Assembly: GCA_963763115.1 (NCBI GenBank) | Contig: CAVXNM010000049.1 | Location: forward strand, 1-64,000 | Direction of reading: 5' to 3' | DNA: 64,000 nucleotides | Source of the DNA: CAVQCA01 sp963763115 | GTDB taxonomy: Bacteria > Pseudomonadota > Gammaproteobacteria > UBA9214 | In this document: positions 53,237 through 60,658 of the stretch, one piece after another | How the letters are laid out: every line of letters begins with the position of its first letter | Position numbering within the stretch: position 1 is the first letter of the stretch | Made by a program: the position numbers and the translations under genes | Notes under the pieces: model-generated | The model's database searches: none | What the model was told of the DNA's origin: nothing | The model's input: only the letters and a program-made list of their open reading frames with translations

Positions 53237-53282
53237 TGGCGTCCCGGAGAGGAATCGAACCTCCGACCTAGCGCTTAGGAGG
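53237..53282 (-). other. tRNA-Arg(CCT) 3'-half fragment, probable attachment site
   Basis: On the minus strand it reads CTCCTAA anticodon loop (CCT), anticodon stem 3' strand GCGCT, variable loop AGGTC, T-arm GGAGG-TTCGATT-CCTCT, acceptor CCGGGAC and GCCA. The 5' half (D-arm and acceptor 5' strand) is absent: the sequence beyond 53283 does not pair. Such 3'-half copies are left at one end of elements that integrate in a tRNA gene. The integrase begins 224 bases away. Confidence 0.82.
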
Positions 53283-53378
53283 CAGGTAAAAACCCTTTTC
53301 AGCCGTTATCAAGACGCTTCGTCGCACTACATAACTATCTTGATTCTTAAGTAAATCTATCCGATACTCTTATCAGGC

Positions 53379-53434
53379 GTTGTCACAGGCTGTCATCACT
53401 TCCCGGTGCTACCTGTGACAATATCTGTGACAAC
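53379..53434. promoter_or_regulatory. Repeats before the integrase, possible arm-type or operator sites
   Basis: GTTGTCACAG (53379-53388) is exactly inverted as CTGTGACAAC (53425-53434), with an extra CTGTGACAA copy at 53413-53421. Placed 70 bases before the integrase start, they could be integrase arm sites or a repressor operator. Confidence 0.5.
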
Positions 53435-53505
53435 GAAAGCGGGTCCAGCGAGGCGGTAACCTCGACAGGACCCTGACCACAACCTGACAAGCGAGGTGTC
53501 AGACC

Positions 53506-54851
53506 ATGGCTACAAAGCAACTTACCATCAAGGCCATTGAGGCCGCAAAACCTTCCAGTCACGTCTACCGACTGCGAGACAGTCAGGTCCCCGGATTCCA
53601 CATCACCATCAGCCCCGCCGGTGCAAAGTCGTTTGCGTTCCAGTATTCCAGCCCGGAGAAAAAGGGGGAGCGCAGATTCTACTCGTTAGGCGTCTACAAG
53701 TCCGCAGGCGCCGCGAGGGAGGACAAGCCTATCACATCCCTGGAGGAAGCCCGCGGCGATGCGCTGAAGCTGCGAGAGAAAGTCACGAAGGGAATCGACC
53801 CACTGGAGGAAGACAAGAGAAAGGCAGCGGCTGAGAGGAAGCGCAAAGAGGAAGCACAGACCGGGACTGTGGGCCAATTATTTGACCTTTACGTTTCGGA
53901 CCTTTCAATGGACGGCAAGCGATCGGCTGAACAGATCAGAGGCGCATTCGCCTATGACTGTGAACGCCTGAGACCGCTCAAGGCTGCCGACATCACGAAA
54001 GACCATATTGCCGACATTATCGCCACAGTGTCCGACCGTGCCCCGGTACAGGCCAACCGGTTGCGCACCTATCTGCATGCCTGCTTCGCTTTCGGGCTGA
54101 ATTGCTCCAGTCTTCCCCGTTGGAGAAAGAAAGTCCCGGACTTTGGCCTGACTCATAATCCAGTGACGTTGACTACGAAAGGCCACCGTCGAGAAGCCCG
54201 GCGACAGGTTCCTTAAGCAAAGACGAGGTTAAAGCGCTGTGGACCAGTATCGGCGTCGAGGCATTGTCCGCCGACCTGGCGGTTGCACTCAAGCTGTTAC
54301 TGGCAACAGGCCAGCGCGTCGAGGAAGTCTTACACGCCGAATGGTCGGAATTTGACGAAGAGGAAAAGCTGTGGACCATCCCCGGCGCCCGGCGCAAGAC
54401 GCGCGGCAAGGTGAGCGAGCCGCACATTGTTCCCTTGACGGATTTTCATATCAAGCTGCTGGATGAGTTGCGCCAGTACACAGGCGATAGCCGTTACCTG
54501 TTCCCGCACAAGGATGGATTGAAGCCACGGGGAGCCGATTCTCTGAGTCAGGCGGTGCACCGCTTCTGCAGGCCCGGAGAGCAGAGTACGCGCAAACCGT
54601 TCCCGCCCTTCGTGCCGAAAGATATCCGCCGCACCTGGAAGACGCTGGCCGGTTCCATCGGCATTTCCTTAGAGCTGCGCAATCGCATTCAGGGCCATGC
54701 CCTGCGGGATGTTGGGTCTGTTCATTATGACCGCTGGGATTACCTCGAAGAGAAGCGCCGGGCGATGGAATCATGGTGTGCATGGCTTGATGAACTGGTC
54801 ACTGGAAAGCAAATCGGCAAGGTTATTTCAATCCGTGGTGGTTCGGCATGA
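53506..54851 (+). pseudogene. P4-type tyrosine integrase, broken by two one-base insertions
   Basis: ATG 53506 begins an arm-binding DUF4102 domain (LRDSQVPGFHITISPAGAKS) and core-binding domain. The frame ends at 54216 but one skipped base at about 54181 (aaaggcc for aaagcc) and one at about 54215 (cttaagc for cttagc) restore TVEKPGDRFLSKDEVKALW and join it to the catalytic domain in the third frame. That domain has ATGQRVEE (Arg), PKDIRRTW (box II, Lys in place of the common His), IQGHALRD and the Tyr of VHYDRWDY. The stop overlaps the next ORF (ATGA). Family assignment is firm; whether the breaks are real or errors is open. Confidence 0.85.
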
Positions 54852-55243
54852 GCAGCAAGACGAAGGCCGAACTGCTGGCGGATATAGAAGCGCTCAAACA
54901 GCAGATAGAAATCAAAGATGATCGCATAAAAACACTGGAATACCTTCTTGATGCCGAAGAGCGCGACAGCAAGGCATTCCGTGCCGCACATCAAGATGTA
55001 TCAAAAAAATATGTTCCAACGCAGTTAGGGCGTGTAAAGGCCGAGATCCGTCGAAGACAGAAAAAGACCTATTTGCTGACACGATTCATTCACTACATAA
55101 ATGAGAGGTGGGACCCAGAGCTTGCTCTGGAAGAAGCCAATGAAGACGTAATACTTAATCCAGAATTCAAAAAAGGTTACGGGAAAAGCAGTCTGTATAA
55201 CTTCCGCAAGGACCCCGAATTTAGCGAATATTTTCCAAATTAG
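54848..55243 (+). CDS. Hypothetical protein following the integrase, cut by an insertion sequence
   Basis: 131 aa. An N-terminal coiled coil (about residues 5-50, LLADIEALKQQIEIKDDRIK) leads to a basic middle (IRRRQKKTYLL) and an acidic C-terminal part. No family recognised. Its start overlaps the integrase stop by four bases, so it belongs to the element. Its stop TAG is supplied by the terminal inverted repeat of the IS, so the original protein was probably longer. Confidence 0.6.
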   Translation: MSSKTKAELLADIEALKQQIEIKDDRIKTLEYLLDAEERDSKAFRAAHQDVSKKYVPTQLGRVKAEIRRRQKKTYLLTRFIHYINERWDPELALEEANEDVILNPEFKKGYGKSSLYNFRKDPEFSEYFPN

Positions 55244-55260
55244 CCCGTCTTTCGCAACTC
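55241..55260. repeat. IS left inverted repeat
   Basis: TAGCCCGTCTTTCGCAACTC, identical in reverse complement to the right end. Confidence 0.9.
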
Positions 55261-55393
55261 GACCCAAGGAGCGCTGATTTTTTCTGCTGTGGACCTCGCA
55301 AGACACTGATCTGTCAGGATGTGGACGCGGCGATGTGTCTGTAGTGAAGACCTAGCCTATTGATACCGCTTGGTAGTTTGTCAAACTGTGCGC

Positions 55394-57166
55394 ATGTTTC
55401 TGCGTGCTACGAAGCGCTTCAAGGACGGCAAGGAACACCGCTACTGGAGTATTGTGGAGAACCGGCGCTGTGGTGGTAATCGTGTGGTACAACGTCAGGT
55501 ACTCTATCTCGGCGAGATCAATGATCAGCAGCAGGTGGCCTGGTGCAAGACGATCGAGGTAGTGCAAGAGGGCCAGCGCAAACCCCGGCAGGTGGCGATC
55601 TTTCCGGAAGATCGCCAAGCCCCCGAGCTTGACTGTGATGTGGTACAGGTCAAGCTCAGTGAGCTGCAGCTCAAGCGTCCGCGCCAGTGGGGTGCGTGTT
55701 GGCTTGCCTGTGAACTGTGGGATCAGTTGGGGCTGGATGATTTCTGGTCACAGCGCCTGCGTAGCAGCCGCCAGGGGACGCGCTGGTTGGCGGTGTTCAA
55801 GACGCTGGTTGCCTACCGCCTGATCGATCCTGGCAGTGAATGGCGTCTGCATCGGCAGTGGTTCGAGGAAAGTGCCATGGCCGATTTGCTGGGCGAGGAT
55901 TTTGCGCTGGTGCAAAAGGACAAGCTCTACCGTTGTCTGGATCGGTTATTGCCACACAAGCGCGAATTCTTTTCCTATCTGAAAGGGCAGTGGCAGACGC
56001 TGTTCAATCCGCGCTTTGATATCCTGCTCTATGACCTGACCAGTACCTATTTTGAATCCGAGCCCCCGGATGAGGGCAAACGGTGCTACGGGTACAGCCG
56101 CGATAAGCGCCCCGACTGTGTGCAGGTCGTCATTGCACTGATTGTCACACCGGAGGGTTTTCCGTTGACCTATGAGGTCATGCCGGGCAACACCAGTGAC
56201 AAGACCACACTGACGGATTTCCTCAAACACATCGAAGAGCAGTATGGCAAGAGCGAACGGGTCTGGGTCATGGACCGCGGCATCCCGACCGAGGAGGCGC
56301 TGGCACAGATGCGCCAGAGCGAGACGCCGGTTTACTATCTGGTGGGCACGCCCCGGGGTCGCCTGAGTGCTTTGGAAAAAGCCTTTCTCGGCAAACCCTG
56401 GGAGAAGGCGCGGGAGTCGGTAGAGGTCAAGCTGCTCGCGCAGTCCGAGGAGCTCTACATCCTGGCAAAAAGTACCGGACGCATGCATAAAGAGCGCGCC
56501 ATGCGGCAGCGCAAACTCAAGCGGCTCTGGAAACGACTCCATGAACTGCAATGCCAGAAGCTGACCCGCGATCAACTGCTGATCAAATTGGGCGCGGCCA
56601 AGAAAGAGGCCGGCAAGGCCTATGCCCTGGTGGCCATCCAATTGCCCCAGAACGATGCCGAGCTAAAGACCCATGGCTTTAGGTTCTGCCTGCGCAAGGA
56701 CAGACTGCGCCAGACCCGCCGCCGTGAGGGACGCTACCTGCTGCGCTCCAACCTCACGCAAAGTGATCCAGCGACGCTGTGGGAGTACTACATCCAGCTC
56801 ACGGAAATCGAGCAGTCCTTCAAGGAACTGAAAAGCGATCTGGCTATCCGACCGATCTACCATCAAATCGATGAACGCATCGAGGCCCATATCTTTGTCG
56901 CCTTCGTCGCCTACTGCCTGCAGGTTACGCTCAAGCAACGCACCCGCACGCTGGCGCCGGGATTGACCCCACGGGCGGTGCTGGAGAAATTTTCCGCCGT
57001 GCAAATGGTCGATGTGCAGCTGCCCACCACGGATGGCCGCGACTTGGTCTTACCGCGCTACACGCTGCCGGAGAAAGATCTGCAATTGTTGCTCGATCAG
57101 CTCAAGCTGACGCTGCCCGGACAGCCCCCACCGCGGATCAGTTCAGCGCAGAAGTTGATGACCTGA
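55394..57166 (+). CDS. IS1634-family transposase
   Basis: DDE transposase. ATG 55394 gives about 590 aa and the family start MFLRATKRFKDGKEHRYWSI; ORF is open from 55370. Catalytic residues are likely the Asp in LLYDLTSTYF, the Asp in WVMDRGIPTEEAL, and the Glu in the IS4-type YREK-like helix LTEIEQSFKELKSDL. The frame is intact, so the element may be active or recently arrived. GC content and codon use look similar to the host. Confidence 0.9.
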   Translation: MFLRATKRFKDGKEHRYWSIVENRRCGGNRVVQRQVLYLGEINDQQQVAWCKTIEVVQEGQRKPRQVAIFPEDRQAPELDCDVVQVKLSELQLKRPRQWGACWLACELWDQLGLDDFWSQRLRSSRQGTRWLAVFKTLVAYRLIDPGSEWRLHRQWFEESAMADLLGEDFALVQKDKLYRCLDRLLPHKREFFSYLKGQWQTLFNPRFDILLYDLTSTYFESEPPDEGKRCYGYSRDKRPDCVQVVIALIVTPEGFPLTYEVMPGNTSDKTTLTDFLKHIEEQYGKSERVWVMDRGIPTEEALAQMRQSETPVYYLVGTPRGRLSALEKAFLGKPWEKARESVEVKLLAQSEELYILAKSTGRMHKERAMRQRKLKRLWKRLHELQCQKLTRDQLLIKLGAAKKEAGKAYALVAIQLPQNDAELKTHGFRFCLRKDRLRQTRRREGRYLLRSNLTQSDPATLWEYYIQLTEIEQSFKELKSDLAIRPIYHQIDERIEAHIFVAFVAYCLQVTLKQRTRTLAPGLTPRAVLEKFSAVQMVDVQLPTTDGRDLVLPRYTLPEKDLQLLLDQLKLTLPGQPPPRISSAQKLMT

Positions 57167-57239
57167 CACCCCGCCTGTAGTGAAGACCTAGAGGAGTCGC
57201 TTTAAATCGATTCAATGGGTTATCGTCTTTCAATAGGCT

Positions 57240-57259
57240 GAGTTGCGAAAGACGGGCTA
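57240..57259. repeat. IS right inverted repeat
   Basis: GAGTTGCGAAAGACGGGCTA, the exact reverse complement of 55241-55260. Confidence 0.9.
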
Positions 57260-57615
57260 GCAGTGTCGGTGAAGCGTACTCTCAGGTTGACGGCTTTACG
57301 CTGCATTCCCGACGTTCCGATATTCTGATTGTAGGTCTACAACGCGTCGAATCATGCCAACCAGAGGCAGGTCTGGGAATGTCTGCTTACAGTACGTTTA
57401 AGACATGCTCGAGCAAGCCAGAGATGTCTCGTTTGGGGCACGTTACGGACCTTTAGCGAAAGCTAAAGTTAGCCGAGAATGAAGGTCCGTTTACAAACCT
57501 CGTCGGCTATCCCCTCACAGATTCTTCAGAAAGATTCGGGCCGCGCAGCGTGCCTACATAGTGCCTACATCAGAAATGCTGATAAAGGGAGAAAACTCTA
57601 ACTTATTGTTGTATA
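57260..57615. other. Spacer between IS and second tRNA fragment
   Basis: No gene is supported. It contains an inverted repeat ACGGACCTT (57445-57453) / AAGGTCCGT (57482-57490) and a tandem TGCCTACATAG-type repeat near 57550-57572. Remnant of a mobile element is likely. Confidence 0.35.
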
Positions 57616-57658
57616 TGGTGGACCCGCCAGGACTCGAACCTGGGACTAAGGGATTAAG
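57616..57658 (-). other. Second tRNA 3'-half fragment (anticodon NTT, Asn or Lys)
   Basis: On the minus strand: TTAA then TCCCT, TAGTC, T-arm CCAGG-TTCGAGT-CCTGG, acceptor CGGGTCC, ACCA. The anticodon ends in TT, so the parent was probably tRNA-Asn or tRNA-Lys; the base before is already outside the conserved part. The 5' half is missing. Confidence 0.72.
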
Positions 57659-57979
57659 TTCAGCCCAAAACGAATAGACATCAATCTATTCGCGCAGGAC
57701 ATTTTAATTGAATCGTTTTCTCTTCGAATTGAAATCGGGCGGGAACCATCAAGCAATCGATTAACAAAACGAAAGCAATTGTTTCTAATCCGCTCCCGAA
57801 ATAAGCCGTTGATTTACGGTGGTTAACATCATCAGTTTTAATCCCTACCCACGCTGTTCCTTGCCAATTCGATCAAATCGAGCTACAGGAATTAAACGAA
57901 AGATGCGTCTTTGCCGCTTCCATTATGCTTCCATTACGAGGCGATAGAACAGCATGAATTCGATAACTTATTGTTTTAA

Positions 57980-58024
57980 TGGTGGCCAGGGACGGAATCG
58001 AACCGCCGACACGGGGATTTTCAG
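57980..58024 (-). other. Third tRNA 3'-half fragment (tRNA-Phe, GAA)
   Basis: On the minus strand: anticodon loop CTGAAAA, stem TCCCC, variable GTGTC, T-arm GGCGG-TTCGATT-CCGTC, acceptor CCTGGCC, ACCA. This is the 3' half of tRNA-Phe; the D-arm side is absent. It shares the 12-base downstream flank TAACTTATTGTT with the fragment at 57616. Confidence 0.8.
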
Positions 58025-58290
58025 ACCCGAGTGGCGTTTTCTGGTCGCTGTGTTTTCAACAACTTACGCACACCGGCCCCGCGCTAAGTTGCCACAAGTG
58101 GACAGGAGCGGACACGAGACGACAGGATTCGGTCACGATATGGTCACGCCGTCGCTTCAAGGCTTGTCCCGTTGCCTGCTACAGAACACCGCTTAATAAA
58201 ACTCACATTACGTATGCGCTTTCAAGAAACTGTTCCACGATATGAGAATTTGAATTACACGGGGTGGAATATCACTGAATATGTAATACA

Positions 58291-58310
58291 ATATACAGCG
58301 TGTAGTATAT
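58291..58310. promoter_or_regulatory. Probable VapB operator
   Basis: The inverted repeat ATATAC-N8-GTATAT lies 19 bases before the vapB start in an AT-rich stretch. The octamer GTAATACA also occurs twice (58283-58290 and 58322-58329). Toxin-antitoxin operons of this type are normally autorepressed through such palindromes. Confidence 0.55.
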
Positions 58311-58328
58311 AGTCTAAATAGGTAATAC

Positions 58329-58559
58329 ATGCGGAACTCCACCCTTACCAGCAAAGGCCAGGTCACGATTCCTGCCGAGGTGCGCAGGCGTCTTGGATTG
58401 CATCCGGGCGATCACGTCGGGTTTATCGTCGACGGAGACGAAGTCCGTCTAGTGCGCAAGGAAAGGCGCATTGAAGCCGCCTTCGGCATCTGCAAGACAG
58501 AAACCTCCGTCAGCCTCGAGGACATGGAACAGATCATTAAGCACCGAGCCCAGTCATGA
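58329..58559 (+). CDS. vapB: AbrB/VapB-family antitoxin
   Basis: 76 aa. The N-terminal SpoVT/AbrB swapped-hairpin domain is clear (TLTSKGQVTIPAEVRRRLGL and GDHVGFIVDGDEVRLV). The C-terminal tail (SLEDMEQIIKHRAQ) is the part expected to cover the toxin active site. Overlaps vapC by four bases (ATGA). It lies next to tRNA fragments, in line with a mobile origin. Confidence 0.88.
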   Translation: MRNSTLTSKGQVTIPAEVRRRLGLHPGDHVGFIVDGDEVRLVRKERRIEAAFGICKTETSVSLEDMEQIIKHRAQS

Positions 58560-58948
58560 TCGCTGTCGACACCAACCTGCTGGTGCGGATTCTGGCGGAT
58601 GATCCGGACCAGCCGACCCAAGTCGATGCAGCCCGCACCCTGGCCATCCAGTCGCAGCAGGTTTTCGTGCCGCTCATTGTGCAGGTGGAGACAGTCTGGG
58701 TTCTCGAGAGCGGTTACGGGCTATCCAGGGAGACCGTAATCCAGGCTTTGGAACACCTCGAAGTCAATCAAGCTTTCGTATTGGAGGACGAAAATCTCAG
58801 CCATCGCGCACTGGGGCTTTTCCGGTCCTCCAACGTCGATTATTCAGACTGTGTGATTCTCTCCAATTGTCGTGCCAGGAACCTGGATGTCTACACCTTC
58901 GACAAACGTCTAAGCAAACTTGCCGGTGCCTCTCCAGTGTCTGTGTGA
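58556..58948 (+). CDS. vapC: PIN-domain ribonuclease toxin VapC
   Basis: 130 aa. PIN-domain acidic residues are all present: Asp5 in VDTNLLVR, Glu45 in VQVETVWVL, Asp98 in VDYSDCVIL and Asp116 in TFDKRLSKL. This class of toxin cleaves RNA, often tRNA anticodon loops or rRNA. The toxin is translationally coupled to its antitoxin. The subgroup target is not predictable here. Confidence 0.9.
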   Translation: MIAVDTNLLVRILADDPDQPTQVDAARTLAIQSQQVFVPLIVQVETVWVLESGYGLSRETVIQALEHLEVNQAFVLEDENLSHRALGLFRSSNVDYSDCVILSNCRARNLDVYTFDKRLSKLAGASPVSV

Positions 58949-59081
58949 TATTCAATGACCTCAAACAGTGAGGTGGACAGCCGAGCCTCTTCCTGCACCC
59001 GGGCCTTCCTCAGCTCAAACCCCATATGAATGGGTATCCCGCCTAGATGGAAAACCGGTTCGATCCATGCGTGCGTGTTCA

Positions 59082-59498
59082 CTAAGATCCGGTTAACCGA
59101 TGCACAGACGGCGACATATCAGCGCAGGCTGCGAAGATGGCGTCGATATGCCGGTGATCCGTTCCACAGCAACCGCCGAGCACTGTCAATCGTGGCAATA
59201 ACCGCTGCAAGTCGAGATACTGATCGCCTAGTTCACTGGGGTTACCCGCATCCAGCTCGGTACTGTCATCGAGCTCAGCATGGCTGCGGCACGAAGCATT
59301 GGCGCGCAGGCCACGGATGCGCTCCCGCCAGTTGCCACTGGCGTCGAGGACGTGGAGGAAGTGCGTCGGATGCGCGCAGTTGATCATGTAGTAGGCGGCA
59401 TAGCCGCCGGTCTCGGCATCGGTGCGATCAATGGCCTCGCCCAGTCCCTCGCCCGAGGGCAAGTGCCCATCGGTCTCGACGGTGCGGTATCGGTAACT
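59082..59498 (-). pseudogene. Homocysteine S-methyltransferase, C-terminal remnant
   Basis: About 138 codons matching the C-terminal half of MmuM-type homocysteine S-methyltransferase (full length about 310). Visible: TVETDGHLPSGEGLGEAI, ETGGYAAYYMINCAHPTHF, RIRGLRANASCRSHAELD and the zinc-site VLGGCCGTDHRHIDAI. The N-terminal half, including the third Cys ligand region, is absent upstream, and no start is in place. A decayed remnant in the accretion zone. Confidence 0.82.
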
Positions 59499-59897
59499 TG
59501 AAAGGGTATATTAATGCCGGTGAGGAACGCGCTCGAAGGTGATCCTGTTCGAGATTCCCAAGGAAAAGAGGTATTGTACATCAGCAGTTGGTGAATTGAT
59601 GGCACTCGTGATCAGTAAAACGGATGTCAACCGGTTGTATGCTGAGCCTTGATCAGCTAATCCTGCGTGTGGAATCTGATGGTTGAAACTGGCATGAATC
59701 AGGTTGACACCATCTAAAAAAAACATTGAGTATCGTGTAATAAGCGGAGATTAAGCGAAGATACGAGTAGAGAAGGATCGATTTCGCCCTGTGTTACGTG
59801 GCCGAACTGCCTGGACGTTCGGCGTGTCAGTCAAAACGAGAAGGGCTGACGTAGGGTATTTGATTCCTCCTTTTTTAAGTTAGAGATAAGGTGATTT
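59499..59897. other. Spacer before the 53-aa ORF
   Basis: 399 bases, no gene supported. It contains an A-run (59716-59723) and a T-run (59872-59878) and becomes AT-rich toward its right end, where a promoter for the small ORF is expected. Confidence 0.4.
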
Positions 59898-60059
59898 ATG
59901 AGCGAACAACCGACAACCCGCCCCCCGGTTCCTGAGGGCAATACGCGTTTCCTGAAAACCCGTCAAATGGCGCCTAATGAAAAGGGTTACGTTGGGTATG
60001 AAACGATCTGGGAATCGTTTCAGAAAGAAGCGCAGTATACCACTCCGAAACGGCCATGA
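59898..60059 (+). CDS. 53-aa ORF upstream of aprMBA
   Basis: ATG 59898 is preceded by ATAAGGTG, a usable ribosome site. 53 aa, soluble, with a proline-rich N-terminus (TTRPPVPEGN) and a charged body (LKTRQMAPNEKGYVGYETIW). No family recognised. Composition and a clean start-stop with a strong hairpin right after the stop suggest a real gene. Position upstream of aprMBA suggests, but does not prove, a link with sulfur oxidation. Confidence 0.6.
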   Translation: MSEQPTTRPPVPEGNTRFLKTRQMAPNEKGYVGYETIWESFQKEAQYTTPKRP

Positions 60060-60062
60060 ACC

Positions 60063-60100
60063 GAGCAGCCGCGCGAGCCAGACAGGTCGCGCAGCTGCTC
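60063..60100 (+). terminator. Strong hairpin after the 53-aa ORF
   Basis: GAGCAGCCGCGCGA pairs with TCGCGCAGCTGCTC (13 of 14 positions) around a 10-base loop, starting 3 bases after the stop. There is no immediate T-run, so it is a terminator-like or stabilising hairpin rather than a perfect Rho-independent terminator. Confidence 0.55.
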
Positions 60101-60305
60101 AACCCGGGTCTTCAACCTTCGCGCTTTTCACGCTCGTGAGTCCCGGCCTACATTCAACCGATGCAACGAAAGTCCTCGTGGCGTTCTCGCGAGGAATAGC
60201 TGCCTGATCATCGGCGAGGTCAGCTTCGAACACCCTCCATATAGTCGCCAGATCGCAGTACATAACCGGTGAACATTTCCACGATGTTCCGCCCGGCCTA
60301 TTTTG

Positions 60306-60326
60306 TAATGAGAATAATTTTCATTA
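60306..60326. promoter_or_regulatory. Fur-box-like palindrome
   Basis: TAATGAGAATAATTTTCATT(A) is a 21-base palindrome with one mismatched pair and very close to the gammaproteobacterial Fur consensus (GATAATGATAATCATTATC type). A weaker half-match GATAATGATTCT lies at 60554-60565. It is 299 bases before aprM. Confidence 0.55.
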
Positions 60327-60658
60327 ACAAAGAGGACCCCGTCAAGCGTTTGTCACGAAAGCAGAGGAATGTAACAGCAGCCGCGAAATCAGCCATCAGG
60401 CAATACCTTGAGAAGCATATCCTGGGTATGGGACCAGCACCCATCGCAGCCATGCGCTCGTGTGGCTCAAGCCCAAACTATAAATTTCATATATGCCACA
60501 TAAAAACCACTAAATTAGCATTACCGCATAGCTACAGTTCATACTATCACGTTGATAATGATTCTGACTTACTGGTCAGTTTGAGCTTACTGGTTAGCTT
60601 GAGAACAGTCGAGGAGATGTTTACATGTTCAGCACCAACCCCTTCTACGAACTTTTAA
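60308..60658 (+). CDS. Doubtful ORF between Fur-like site and aprM
   Basis: Open from ATG 60308 (or 60269) to 60658, overlapping the aprM start by 34 bases. The middle (AAKSAIRQYLEKHILGMGPA) looks protein-like but nothing is recognised, the start lies inside the palindrome and no ribosome site is seen. Probably not expressed as such; possibly a remnant. Confidence 0.2.
   Translation: MRIIFINKEDPVKRLSRKQRNVTAAAKSAIRQYLEKHILGMGPAPIAAMRSCGSSPNYKFHICHIKTTKLALPHSYSSYYHVDNDSDLLVSLSLLVSLRTVEEMFTCSAPTPSTNF
60568..60603. repeat. Two adjacent 18-base direct repeats before aprM
   Basis: CTTACTGGTCAGTTTGAG (60568-60585) is followed without gap by CTTACTGGTTAGCTTGAG (60586-60603), 16 of 18 identical. 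They end 21 bases before the aprM start and may be a regulator site in the leader or promoter. Confidence 0.6.

Larger units (their letters stand above)
55241..57259 (+). mobile_element. IS1634-like insertion sequence
   Basis: It is bounded by a perfect 20-base inverted repeat: TAGCCCGTCTTTCGCAACTC at 55241-55260 and its reverse complement at 57240-57259. Length is about 2.02 kb with one transposase. A 17-base direct repeat (CTGTAGTGAAGACCTAG) lies just inside at 55339-55355 and 57176-57192. No clear target duplication is seen (flanks CAAAT and GCAGT), so the exact ends may be a base or two further in. Confidence 0.85.

Noticed and set aside
57954..58245. Overlapping ORFs of 80 and 88 codons
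   Set aside because: They run antisense through the tRNA-Phe fragment; the GRNRTADTGIF-like peptide is a well-known artefact of translating tRNA genes.
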